From Bacteroidales bacterium (lineage in GTDB: Bacteria > Bacteroidota > Bacteroidia > Bacteroidales > WCHB1-69), in the NCBI GenBank assembly GCA_012519525.1, contig JAAYQB010000155.1, positions 1 to 12,458 on the forward strand: a stretch of DNA of 12,458 nt. Reading direction: 5' to 3'. How positions within the stretch are numbered: position 1 is the first letter of the stretch; each line of letters opens with the position of its first letter. Under the pieces are notes generated by a model. The model saw only the letters and a list, made by a program, of their open reading frames with translations. It searched no databases and had not been told where the DNA came from. Made by a program: the position numbers and the translations under genes. Of the stretch, positions 1-8,136 are shown piece by piece.

Positions 1-1
1 A

Positions 2-1288
2 ACGAGTATAGACGTAGACCAAACCATACACGATCTTCAAAAAAGGCAAAGTTTACAGTCAATACAATCGACGATTGACAGTTTAAGGTATTATAAAAAT
101 TACGTTTATAACGATATAACACGTATTTGCTTTCCAAATAATAACTATAAATTTTTCGATAAACTTTTTGAAACCTTAGAAAATTCGAAGAAAGGTGAGA
201 CGGTAACCATTATGCATTATGGTGATTCTCAAATAGAAATGGATCGTATTTCGAGTTTGTTACGCCAGCGTTTGCAGGAAAGATTTGGAGGAATGGGAGC
301 GGGGATTCATCCGCCTATTCAGACCATTCCTACTTTTACGACGAGTCAAAGTTATTCCGGTAGTTTACAGCGTTATGTTGTGTATGGCGACACCTCGCAG
401 CCTCGTGCCGCTCATAGACGTTACGGCTTATTGGGAACATTTGCTCAAGTGTATGATAATGCAACCATTACATTAACGGCGAGCAGCGGGAAAAGAATAC
501 AAGAGAACGCAAAAACTTTTCAGCAAGTGCGTCTTATAGTCGGGAACAATCAAGGAAAATTTTCGGCGATTTGTAGAAATCAAACCCGAACCATTAATAC
601 CGCTAAAAGAGGGCTTACGGTTTTAAAATGGGAATTTGATGAGCCGATTTCTCGTGCTTCGCTTGTATTGAACGGAACTGCTGAAATATACGGCATATCG
701 TTAAGCGGTAAAAACGGAGTAACACTTAGCAATGTTCCGATGCGTGGAGCTTCGGGAACCATATTTACGCGTATTGATTCGGCATTGTTAACTCAGTCGT
801 ATCAGGCGATGAATGTGCCATTGATTATTATGCAATACGGCGGCAATATGATGCCTCAGATTAATAGCGATAAGGCGATAGATTCCTATATGCGAAATAT
901 CGCAAAGCAAATTCAATATTTAAAGCGGGTTAATCCGAGAGCTGAAATATTGTTTATCGGTCCTTCGGATATGGCAAAACGAATTGACGGACAGATACAA
1001 ACATATACCTATCTTCCGAAAATGAACGATGCATTGAAAGAAACCGTATTGAAAAACGGTGCTGCTTATTGGGATTTATTCAATGTGATGGGAGGGAAAA
1101 ATTCGATGATACAATGGGTAAAACACTCGCCGCCATGGGCAGGTCCTGATTATGTTCATTTTACGGAGTTAGGAGCCATGGAAATAGCCAATATATTGTC
1201 CAATAGTTTTCTTATCCATCATGATTTTTATCAGCTTCGAAAACGTCAAAATCCTGCAGTTATTGATAAATTTATGCAATTAGATTAA
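2..1288 (+). CDS. SGNH/GDSL-type hydrolase or acyltransferase (5' partial)
   Basis: Likely an exported or periplasmic carbohydrate O-acyl esterase/transferase working with the MBOAT gene two genes downstream. The frame is open from base 2, so the gene starts upstream of the window. The ATG at 212 is internal: the residues before it (for example FPNNN followed by FFDKLFE) align with the same region of the next gene. SGNH blocks are visible: block I HYGDSQ, nucleophile Ser codon at 227-229; a block II-like MRGASG; block III-like QYGGN; block V DYVHFT, Asp/His pair near codons 1148 and 1157. Between blocks I and III lies a beta-rich stretch of about 150 residues, as in SGNH proteins with an inserted carbohydrate-binding-like domain. 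The stop overlaps the next ATG by one base. The 5' end and any signal peptide are not visible. Esterase versus transferase cannot be decided from sequence, and the glycan substrate is unknown. Confidence 0.85.
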   Translation, partial: TSIDVDQTIHDLQKRQSLQSIQSTIDSLRYYKNYVYNDITRICFPNNNYKFFDKLFETLENSKKGETVTIMHYGDSQIEMDRISSLLRQRLQERFGGMGAGIHPPIQTIPTFTTSQSYSGSLQRYVVYGDTSQPRAAHRRYGLLGTFAQVYDNATITLTASSGKRIQENAKTFQQVRLIVGNNQGKFSAICRNQTRTINTAKRGLTVLKWEFDEPISRASLVLNGTAEIYGISLSGKNGVTLSNVPMRGASGTIFTRIDSALLTQSYQAMNVPLIIMQYGGNMMPQINSDKAIDSYMRNIAKQIQYLKRVNPRAEILFIGPSDMAKRIDGQIQTYTYLPKMNDALKETVLKNGAAYWDLFNVMGGKNSMIQWVKHSPPWAGPDYVHFTELGAMEIANILSNSFLIHHDFYQLRKRQNPAVIDKFMQLD

Positions 1289-2541
1289 TGAAAAATCATT
1301 TTCTTTTCTTTTTAATTATCTTGTTTTTTGCTGAAGTGCAATCGCAATCTTTATTAAAAGAAATTGAAAATAAAGATATTATTAAAGGAACCAATCAACT
1401 TTTTTTTCCGACGAATAACAGACTGCCTCTTTTTTTTAAAAAAATGGACCGATTAATTTTTGAAGGAGAAGGGAAAATAAACATTCTGCACATAGGAGGT
1501 TCTCATGTGCAAGCAGGTGTTTTCAGTCATGCTGTTTATCATAATTTATTGTCGGTATTTCCGCATATAACCGGCGGTTTAGGGATTGTATTTCCGTTTT
1601 CGGCAGCTAAAACAAATAATCCTTATGCTTTTACAACAACTTACGACGGGAAATGGTTGTCGCTTAGAAATGTAAACAGGGAAATTCCTTATCCTTTGGG
1701 TTTAAGCGGCATGTTGATTGTTTCTCAAGACGAAGATGCAAAAATAGGAATTGCAGCTCGCACCAACGGAAATACTTGTTTCGAATTGAACAGTATACGC
1801 TTATTGGGCTATTGCGATTCGGGATATGTAAAACCTTTGCTATCTACTGATTCGGATACGATTGAAGGGGTGTACGATAGCATTTCCAAATCTTATCTTT
1901 TTACATTAGAGAAGTATGTCGACAATTTTTGTGTTTCATTTGAAAAGATAAACGACACTTTATGGGAGCCGTTTTATGTAAGAGGGTTTATTGTAGAAAA
2001 TCCGTTTTCGGGAATTACTTATCATGCCGTAGGAGTGAATGGGGCGAGTGTTCCGTCTTATTTAAAATGCGAATACTTTGAAAACGACTTGTCTTTTATA
2101 AAACCGGATTTATGCGTATTTGCAATCGGAATTAATGATGCGAGCGGAGATGCATTCGATACGGTTGTTTTCAAAAAAAATTACGATGCTCTGATTCAAA
2201 GAATATATTCGGTATCGCCTGATTGTGAGTTTATTTTTATAACGAACAACGACAGTTATAAGCGTCATAGAAAGCGTTATTATAATAATACGAATGGATT
2301 GTTGGCAAAAGAAGCATTTTATCAATTGGCTGAAAAATACAATGCGGGAGTTTGGGATTTGTTTTCCTTGATGGGTGGTCTGCAATCGATGAAACAATGG
2401 GAAGAGGAAGGCTTATCGCAGAGAGATAAAGTACATTTTACGTCAAAGGGATATAGATTGGTAGGCGATTTGTTTTATAATGCTTTAATAACAGAGTATA
2501 TACATTATTTAAAAGAGTATAGCAAGCGATATGGAAATTAA
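1288..2541 (+). CDS. Exported SGNH/GDSL-type hydrolase or acyltransferase, paralog of the preceding gene
   Basis: 417 residues. Residues 1-19 form a hydrophobic signal peptide (MKNHFLFFLIILFFAEVQS), so the enzyme acts outside the cytoplasm. Block I is HIGGSHVQ with Ser72 as presumed nucleophile, a block II-like VNGAS lies near 251-255, block III is GIND (281-284) and block V is DKVHFT (Asp380, His383). The fold and C-terminal WDLF..MGG..SM.QW motif are shared with the upstream protein, which suggests an old tandem duplication. Block I differs (GGSH instead of GDSQ), so substrate or role may differ. It starts within the stop of the upstream gene (taATG) and overlaps the MBOAT gene by 11 bases, so the three are very likely made together. 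By analogy with AlgJ/AlgX or PatB it should handle O-acyl groups on a glycan. That role is inferred from the neighbourhood, not from a specific signature. Confidence 0.87.
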   Translation: MKNHFLFFLIILFFAEVQSQSLLKEIENKDIIKGTNQLFFPTNNRLPLFFKKMDRLIFEGEGKINILHIGGSHVQAGVFSHAVYHNLLSVFPHITGGLGIVFPFSAAKTNNPYAFTTTYDGKWLSLRNVNREIPYPLGLSGMLIVSQDEDAKIGIAARTNGNTCFELNSIRLLGYCDSGYVKPLLSTDSDTIEGVYDSISKSYLFTLEKYVDNFCVSFEKINDTLWEPFYVRGFIVENPFSGITYHAVGVNGASVPSYLKCEYFENDLSFIKPDLCVFAIGINDASGDAFDTVVFKKNYDALIQRIYSVSPDCEFIFITNNDSYKRHRKRYYNNTNGLLAKEAFYQLAEKYNAGVWDLFSLMGGLQSMKQWEEEGLSQRDKVHFTSKGYRLVGDLFYNALITEYIHYLKEYSKRYGN

Positions 2542-4387
2542 TAATATTATCAATTATTTATATACAATATTTTCGTTCAACGAAAATCAGCCTCTTTTAT
2601 TTACGCAGTTTTATTTTTGGGCATTTTTTGCTATCGTATTTGCTTTTTTCAGTATGCTTCATAATAAACTTTTATTAAGAAGTATATTCCTGCTTTTTGT
2701 CAGCTTGTTTTTCTACTTTAAAACGAGTGGATTGTTTGTCCTTATGCTTGTTTTTGCCATTGTTTTTAATTTTTTTACGGCTCGAAGAATAGAAAAAGTA
2801 GAGACAGCCATAAAGAAGAAAATATATTTGATATTTAGCGTAGTCATTGATTTATCGGTCTTGTTTTATTTCAAATACGCTTATTTTTTCACGGATATAT
2901 ACAATAACTTATTTTCAACGAATAATCAAATAATCAATTATTTGGCTCAATGGTCTAATAATTTGATAGGGACACATTTTACCGTAGATGTTATTTTATT
3001 GCCTGTCGGGATTTCGTTTTTCACATTTCAAATCATTAGCTATGTAGTAGATGTTTATAGAGGACGATTGAAAGCCGTTACCAATATATTTGATTTTGGT
3101 TTTTATGTGTCGTTTTTCCCGCAATTGGTGGCAGGACCTATTGTGAGAGCCAATGTTTTCATTCCTCAGATTCGTCAAAAATTTTTCCTTAGCGAAAAAC
3201 AATTCGGCATTGCTGTGTTTTGGATATTGAACGGAATGTTGAAAAAAATGATACTCAGTGATTATATTGCGGTTAATTTCATTGACAGAGTGTTTACTAA
3301 CCCAATGATGTATACCGGTTTTGAAAATTTAATGGCATTGTTTGGCTATTCATTACAAGTTTATGCCGATTTTTCGGGCTATACCGATATTGCGATTGGC
3401 GTAGCCATGCTGATGGGTTTTCATTTGCCTAAAAACTTTAATTCGCCTTATAAAGCGACTAATCCCGGTGATTTTTGGAAGCGATGGCATATATCCTTAT
3501 CATCTTGGTTAAAAGATTATCTCTATATTCCGATGGGCGGTAATCGCAATGCTACTTTTTCCACTTACTTTTTTATTCTTCTTATTGCATTAATCGTCGT
3601 TTTCTTAGCCGATTCTTTATGGGTAACGATAAGTGTCATAGCTTTATTTGTTATAGTATTGTTGTTGTTTATCTTTTCGCCTTCGGCACGAAAATCAATT
3701 AACACCAATATTAATTTAATGAATACGATGTTGTTGGGGGGCTTATGGCATGGGGCAAGCTGGAATTTTATGATTTGGGGCGGATTAAACGGTGTAGGAA
3801 TTGTGATATATAAGTTTTGGCGAAAATTCACTATGTATCAACAAATAGCGATGACATTGCTTTTGTTTTTAGTGTTCTATGCTTGTAATTATTTCTTCCA
3901 TCGTCCTGCTTTTCAGATAGGTGTTATATGGTCGGGAATAATTTTTGTCGGGACATTGATAAGTGTGATTTATCGTTTAATAACATCTAATTCCACGCTG
4001 AAAGGTGTCAATAGGGTATGGGGAATTTTCTTGACCTTTGTTTTTATTACTTTTACTCGCTTGTTTTTCCGTTCGGGTTCAAATCTTAATCCTGCCGAAG
4101 CCAATGAAATAGCATGGAATACGGCGAAAGACATGGTCAATCAGATAGGTGGGAAGTGGAACTTTTCGCTCATTCCTTCCATTCTTTATGAGTATAAAAA
4201 TATTTTTCTGTTGTTTTGCTTGGGAATGATTATTCACTGGTTGCCGGAACGATGGAAAAGATGGTATCGCATTAATTTTGCTTTGTTGCCCAAGCCTTTA
4301 ATGATATTGGTGATAGTGATAGCCGTATTTATTATTTATCAATCTATCACTTCTGATTTACAAGCGTTTATTTACTTCCAGTTTTAA
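2531..4387 (+). CDS. MBOAT family membrane-bound O-acyltransferase (AlgI/PatA-like)
   Basis: 618 residues with many membrane segments. It is expected to carry an acyl, usually acetyl, group across the inner membrane for O-acylation of an extracytoplasmic glycan. Family signatures are clear: FFPQLVAGPIVR (195-206), LQVYADFSGYTDIAIG (275-290), FWKRWHISLSSWLKDYLYIP (315-334) with conserved His320, then GGNRN, and LLGGLWHGASWNF (401-413) with the invariant catalytic His407. In AlgI-type proteins GGNR and the WHG motif are separated by a short segment. Here about 55 residues, including two extra hydrophobic stretches (roughly 345-383), lie between them, which helps explain a length above the usual 470-520. 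It is the third gene of a cassette with two SGNH proteins and overlaps the second by 11 bases. The 3' end overlaps the stop of the converging kdsA. The identity of the glycan is unknown. Confidence 0.93.
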   Translation: MEINNIINYLYTIFSFNENQPLLFTQFYFWAFFAIVFAFFSMLHNKLLLRSIFLLFVSLFFYFKTSGLFVLMLVFAIVFNFFTARRIEKVETAIKKKIYLIFSVVIDLSVLFYFKYAYFFTDIYNNLFSTNNQIINYLAQWSNNLIGTHFTVDVILLPVGISFFTFQIISYVVDVYRGRLKAVTNIFDFGFYVSFFPQLVAGPIVRANVFIPQIRQKFFLSEKQFGIAVFWILNGMLKKMILSDYIAVNFIDRVFTNPMMYTGFENLMALFGYSLQVYADFSGYTDIAIGVAMLMGFHLPKNFNSPYKATNPGDFWKRWHISLSSWLKDYLYIPMGGNRNATFSTYFFILLIALIVVFLADSLWVTISVIALFVIVLLLFIFSPSARKSINTNINLMNTMLLGGLWHGASWNFMIWGGLNGVGIVIYKFWRKFTMYQQIAMTLLLFLVFYACNYFFHRPAFQIGVIWSGIIFVGTLISVIYRLITSNSTLKGVNRVWGIFLTFVFITFTRLFFRSGSNLNPAEANEIAWNTAKDMVNQIGGKWNFSLIPSILYEYKNIFLLFCLGMIIHWLPERWKRWYRINFALLPKPLMILVIVIAVFIIYQSITSDLQAFIYFQF

Positions 4388-5205
4388 AGTATCGCTTTTC
4401 TTATTTTCACCAATTTTTCTAATAGCGTTTCTAATTCGTTAAGAGGTAGCATTGTTGATTTATCGGAAAGAGCTTGTTCGGGCGACGGATGTGTTTCGAG
4501 AAAAATACCGTCAAATCCTACCGCAATTCCTGCTTTGGCTAAAGTAGTGAGAGATGCTTTTTTCCCTTTTGTAACGCCGCTTGTTTGATTGGGTTGTTGC
4601 AAAGAATGGGTTACGTCTAAAATAAGCGGGCAGTTGTTTTTTCTCATGACATCAATACCGCAAAAATCAACGATTAAATCTTGGTATCCAAATGAAGTTC
4701 CTCGTTCTGTTACCATTACTTTTGTGTTTCCTGTCGAGCGTATTTTTTCTACGGCAAATCGTACGGCTTCGGGCGAGAGAAACTGTCCTTTTTTTATATT
4801 AATGGGGCGGTTGGTTTGTCCTGCAGCAATAAGCAAGTCGGTTTGTCGGCAAAGAAAAGCGGGAATTTGCAGTATGTCAACATAATTAGCTGCCATGCTT
4901 GCTTCTTCCGGGGTATGCACATCTGTTAAAACAGGAATCAATAAAGTGTTCTTGATATCGGATAGAATTTCCAATCCTTTTTTATCGCCTATTCCCGTAA
5001 AGGAATGTAAACTCGAACGATTAGCTTTTCGATAAGATGCTTTAAAAATAAACGGAATTTTTAATTTATCGCTAATGTTTTTTATAAAAGAAGCTATTTC
5101 CAATGGCATTTGTTCATTTTCGATAACACAAGGTCCTGCTATTAAAAAAAAGTTGGAAGAGGTAGTGTGTTGTAAGTAAGGTAATTGTTGGGATATGTTG
5201 TGCAT
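4384..5205 (-). CDS. kdsA: 3-deoxy-8-phosphooctulonate (Kdo-8-phosphate) synthase, metal-dependent type
   Basis: Condenses phosphoenolpyruvate with arabinose-5-phosphate to Kdo-8-phosphate in the cytoplasm, the committed step to the Kdo core sugar of LPS. The 273 residues match the usual length and show LIAGPCVIE (21-29), FKASYRKANRSS (54-65), TDVHTPEEA (94-102), RQTDLL (120-125), DVTHSLQQPN (197-206) and FLETHPSP (235-242). Cys26, His200, Glu237 and Asp248 correspond, with a constant offset of 15, to the metal ligands Cys11, His185, Glu222 and Asp233 known for the Aquifex enzyme. This is therefore the metal-dependent class, unlike the E. coli enzyme, which has Asn in place of the Cys. It lies 42 bases downstream of rimO on the same strand and converges on the MBOAT gene with overlapping stops. 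Confidence in the family is very high. Confidence 0.97.
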   Translation of the reverse strand: MHNISQQLPYLQHTTSSNFFLIAGPCVIENEQMPLEIASFIKNISDKLKIPFIFKASYRKANRSSLHSFTGIGDKKGLEILSDIKNTLLIPVLTDVHTPEEASMAANYVDILQIPAFLCRQTDLLIAAGQTNRPINIKKGQFLSPEAVRFAVEKIRSTGNTKVMVTERGTSFGYQDLIVDFCGIDVMRKNNCPLILDVTHSLQQPNQTSGVTKGKKASLTTLAKAGIAVGFDGIFLETHPSPEQALSDKSTMLPLNELETLLEKLVKIRKAIL

Positions 5206-5247
5206 GATATAAAAGGATTTATTCTTAATTTTTTAACGATAGAAATT

Positions 5248-6639
5248 TTACTTTATTTCAAAATCCGATGTCGTGTTTTTATTTTTCGTATCAATATCGC
5301 CGTAAAGGTCAAAATAATCGGCTTTTGTTATGCGAATAGGATAAAATTTTCCTTTTTCACATGTATTGGTTTTTTTAGCAATGAAAACGCTGTTGTCCAC
5401 TTCAGGCGAATCGAATTCGGTACGTCCGATGTAGTGAGATTTATTTTCATCGTCAACCAAAACTTTTAAGGTTTTCCCTTCTTTTTCTTGGTTTTTTCTC
5501 AAAGAAATTTCTTGCTGAATAAACATTAAATTTTCTTTTCTCTCTTCTTTTTCTTTTTTTGAAATAGTGTCTTTCAGCAAATAAGCATTCGTATTTTCTT
5601 CGTGTGAATAAGTGAAAACCCCTAATCTGTCGAATTGTATTTCGGCAATGAAGTTTTCAAGCTGTCGGTATATTTTTTTTGTTTCACCCGGAAAACCTGT
5701 AATAAAAGAAGTTCGTAAAGCCAAGTTGGGAATTTTAGTCCGAACGGTATCTATTAATGTCCTGATTTCTTTTTCGGTAATAGAGCGTTTCATCGCTTGT
5801 AAAACGGCGTCGTTGATATGTTGCAAAGGGATATCCAAATAATTGCAAATTCTTTTTTCATCTTTCATTGTATCAATGACTTCTATTGGAAATTTATTCG
5901 GATACATATAGTGCAATCGAATCCATTCCAAAGAAGGAATGTTGAGTAGTTCTTTTAATAATTTATCCAAATACGATTTTTTGTATAGGTCTATTCCATA
6001 ATAGTTTAAATCTTGTGCGATGAGAATTAATTCTTTTGTGCCGTTCTCGGCTAATAATTCGGCTTCTCTAACAATTTGTTCCAAAGGTTTTGAAATATGT
6101 TTTCCTCTTATTTGCGGAATGGCACAGAAAGCACAATTATGATTGCAACCTTCCGAAATTTTTAAATAAGCATAATGATGAGGTGTGCTTAATTCTCTCT
6201 TTATTAAGTGGTCAGGGAAAAATTGTGCTTCTAAATACGCTAAGATATTGCTCACATTATGGACGCCGAAAAAGGCATCTACTTCGGGAATTTCTTTTAC
6301 TAAACTTTGCTTATAGCGTTGGACTAAACAGCCAAATACGATTAGCATTTTGATTTTTCCTTCCGATTTTGCTTTAACACATTCTAAAATCGTTTCGATG
6401 GATTGTTCTTTTGCATCGTTGATAAAACCGCAAGTGTTGATGATAGTGATTGGTAAATGTTTTTTTGAATCGAAAACTATTTTAAAATCATTGAGTTTTA
6501 GCTGTTTTGCCAATTGTTCCGAATCTACGGTGTTTTTAGAGCAACCCAAAGAAATAAGATTGATTTTTCGCTCAATCAAGGGCGATTTCTTAAAAGATTT
6601 TTTCGGCGACTGTATGACAAACTGCTGAATAACTACCAT
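5248..6639 (-). CDS. rimO: Ribosomal protein S12 methylthiotransferase RimO
   Basis: A radical SAM enzyme that methylthiolates the conserved aspartate of ribosomal protein S12 (Asp88 in E. coli) using two 4Fe-4S clusters. The N-terminal UPF0004 domain has its three cysteines at 33 (SLGCSKNTVDSE), 70 (NTCGF) and 104 (FGCL). The radical SAM core has the CxxxCxxC cluster at 165, 169 and 172 in SEGCNHNCAFC. A TRAM domain occupies about 387-448. LGCSKN rather than a YGCQMN-type motif separates it from MiaB. At 463 residues it is slightly long: the first 25 residues are lysine-rich and not typical. A TTG at codon 21 would give a start closer to the family norm, but the ATG used here lies 11 bases after the stop of the MORN gene, which fits operon spacing. 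No clear Shine-Dalgarno site is visible for either start. kdsA follows after 42 bases. Confidence 0.95.
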   Translation of the reverse strand: MVVIQQFVIQSPKKSFKKSPLIERKINLISLGCSKNTVDSEQLAKQLKLNDFKIVFDSKKHLPITIINTCGFINDAKEQSIETILECVKAKSEGKIKMLIVFGCLVQRYKQSLVKEIPEVDAFFGVHNVSNILAYLEAQFFPDHLIKRELSTPHHYAYLKISEGCNHNCAFCAIPQIRGKHISKPLEQIVREAELLAENGTKELILIAQDLNYYGIDLYKKSYLDKLLKELLNIPSLEWIRLHYMYPNKFPIEVIDTMKDEKRICNYLDIPLQHINDAVLQAMKRSITEKEIRTLIDTVRTKIPNLALRTSFITGFPGETKKIYRQLENFIAEIQFDRLGVFTYSHEENTNAYLLKDTISKKEKEERKENLMFIQQEISLRKNQEKEGKTLKVLVDDENKSHYIGRTEFDSPEVDNSVFIAKKTNTCEKGKFYPIRITKADYFDLYGDIDTKNKNTTSDFEIK

Positions 6640-6650
6640 TACTCGAATGA

Positions 6651-7964
6651 TTATTGAGGTTTTTTAGGGGTGGATTTTACGTCTACGAGTACCTTATGTT
6701 TTAAGCCGTTTTTGTATTTGACCTTGTACACTATTTTTCCTGTTTCATCATAATAGGTCCAAGTGCCTGTTTTCACTAAATTGTCGTACGAGCCTTGGCA
6801 TTGTTTTTTCCCGTTAGGATAATATTCTATCCATTTTCCTTTCGGAAGATGATTGGCAAAGCTTTGTTTTCTAACAATTTCTCCTTTTCTTCCATAAAAG
6901 CTCCACAAGCCTTCTTTTTTGTCGTTTTTATATTTTCCTGTTTCTAACGGATTGCCTAACTGAGAATATTCTTCCCATTTTCCTTCTTTTTTACCGTTTT
7001 TATATTGTCCTTTGCTTCGTAATTTGCCGTTTTCCCAATAGTAAATATAAGTGCCGTTTTTGATATTATTTCGGTATTGAATGCTGTATTTTTTGACTCC
7101 CGACGGATACCAGCCTTGCCAATTGTCGCACATTTTTCCCGCATCGAAATAGCCTTCGTCCATTGTTTTTCCATTTTCATACCATTGTATCCAATAGCCT
7201 TGCTCTTTGTCGTCAAGAAAAGCACCTTCTCTTTGTTTTTTCCCGTTTTCATACCACGCAATCCACATTCCTTGGCGTTTTCCTTCTTTAAATTGACCGC
7301 TTTTCCATTTTTCTCCCGTTTCATAGTAGTAAGTCCATATGCTGTCTTGTAGTCCTTCTATAAATTTTCCTTTACTTCCCAATTTTCCGTTGTCGTGGTA
7401 AAAATGCCATATACTATCTTGTAAACCATTGCTTAACTTTCCTTGCATTTCTCTTTTTCCATTTTCATACCACCAAGTTCCTACGCCTTGTAATTGGTTG
7501 TGAAAATACGTGCCTTTGAATAAACGTTTCCCGTTAGGGTAAAATTCTTCGCATAAGCCTTCCAATGAGTCGGCTATGTAAGAACATTTTTTGCTTAATT
7601 GTCCATTGTTATGATAAAAATTCCATTCTCCATTTTTCAGATAATTTTTAAAAAAACCCGAACATTCGAGAGCACCGTTGGGATACCAACTCGAAAACGT
7701 TCCACTATCGGGATAATAATCGGTCCATAGTTGTCCTGTCGAATACCATGTTTTCCAATTGCCTACTCTTACTCCTTCTTTGTAGTAGGCTTCCATTTTT
7801 TTATTTCCATTCGAATAGTAATATATCCAAAGGCTGTCTTCTTTCCCGTTAACGAGGGTTCCTTCGCTTTTTTTATTGTTGTTTTCCCAATATTCTATCT
7901 GATGTTGTGCGAATAATGTATTGGTAATAAATAAAATAAAAATAAAAAATATCAATCGTTTCAT
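6651..7964 (-). CDS. Exported protein with 17 MORN_2-type (YwqK-like) repeats
   Basis: 437 residues. Residues 1-19 (MKRLIFFIFILFITNTLFA, then QHQ) are a classical signal peptide, so the protein is periplasmic or surface-facing. The rest is almost entirely about 17 tandem repeats of 20-26 residues with the pattern W-x-x-(Y/W)-Y-x-N-G-K, then E/K-G-x-(Y/F)-x-x-G-K-x-x-G. This is the MORN_2 family often labelled YwqK antitoxin. Repeats 7 and 8 share GLQDSIW and may reflect a more recent duplication. The C-terminus ends in a short basic tail. No catalytic domain is visible, so a scaffolding or binding role is a guess. The antitoxin label should not be taken literally, since no toxin lies nearby. 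The gene heads a tight operon with rimO (11-base gap) and kdsA. Upstream is a 172-base gap holding a hairpin and palindromes. Confidence 0.88.
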   Translation of the reverse strand: MKRLIFFIFILFITNTLFAQHQIEYWENNNKKSEGTLVNGKEDSLWIYYYSNGNKKMEAYYKEGVRVGNWKTWYSTGQLWTDYYPDSGTFSSWYPNGALECSGFFKNYLKNGEWNFYHNNGQLSKKCSYIADSLEGLCEEFYPNGKRLFKGTYFHNQLQGVGTWWYENGKREMQGKLSNGLQDSIWHFYHDNGKLGSKGKFIEGLQDSIWTYYYETGEKWKSGQFKEGKRQGMWIAWYENGKKQREGAFLDDKEQGYWIQWYENGKTMDEGYFDAGKMCDNWQGWYPSGVKKYSIQYRNNIKNGTYIYYWENGKLRSKGQYKNGKKEGKWEEYSQLGNPLETGKYKNDKKEGLWSFYGRKGEIVRKQSFANHLPKGKWIEYYPNGKKQCQGSYDNLVKTGTWTYYDETGKIVYKVKYKNGLKHKVLVDVKSTPKKPQ

Positions 7965-8136
7965 GTTTCTTTATTTTTTTGATTAATAGATTGTTTCAGA
8001 CAATCTAATGACGATGCTCTTAAGAGTTTTCATCAAAAACGTTTTTTTAGTATATATATTGTAATTGTTTCTCACTACTAATCGACAAAAATTTAAAAGG
8101 GGTTTTGACCGAGGTGTTTTCATTTCACGGTGTTAT
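7965..8136. promoter_or_regulatory. Leader and probable promoter region of the MORN-rimO-kdsA operon
   Basis: 172 bases between the DUF2520 gene and the MORN gene, both on the minus strand. It contains a perfect 8-base inverted repeat at 7987-8007 (TAGATTGT / ACAATCTA, 5-base loop) about 22 bases upstream of the MORN start codon, a 10-base palindrome CTCTTAAGAG at 8017-8026, and AAAAACGTTTTT at 8035-8046. A minus-strand AATTTTTG around 8090 is one mismatch from the Bacteroidota -7 box but has no convincing -33 partner. No clear terminator for the DUF2520 gene is seen, so read-through from it is possible. Confidence 0.4.

Noticed and set aside
212..214. The ATG at 212 as the start of the first SGNH gene
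   Set aside because: The frame is open back to base 2, and the upstream residues align with the paralog. Starting here would place the catalytic block I at residue 6.
2110..2397. Minus-strand open frame opposite the second SGNH gene
   Set aside because: It is a shadow frame. The plus-strand protein has all the family motifs across this stretch.
4589..4885. Plus-strand open frame opposite kdsA
   Set aside because: It is an antisense shadow of a strongly conserved gene and the product resembles nothing.
6956..7324. A 122-residue lysine-rich open frame on the minus strand inside the MORN gene
   Set aside because: It is an alternative frame of the repetitive MORN coding sequence. The codon pattern of the repeats keeps it open, and it has no independent start signals.
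6651..7964. The MORN gene as the antitoxin half of a toxin-antitoxin pair
   Set aside because: The product has a signal peptide and its neighbours are housekeeping genes. The antitoxin label comes from family naming only.
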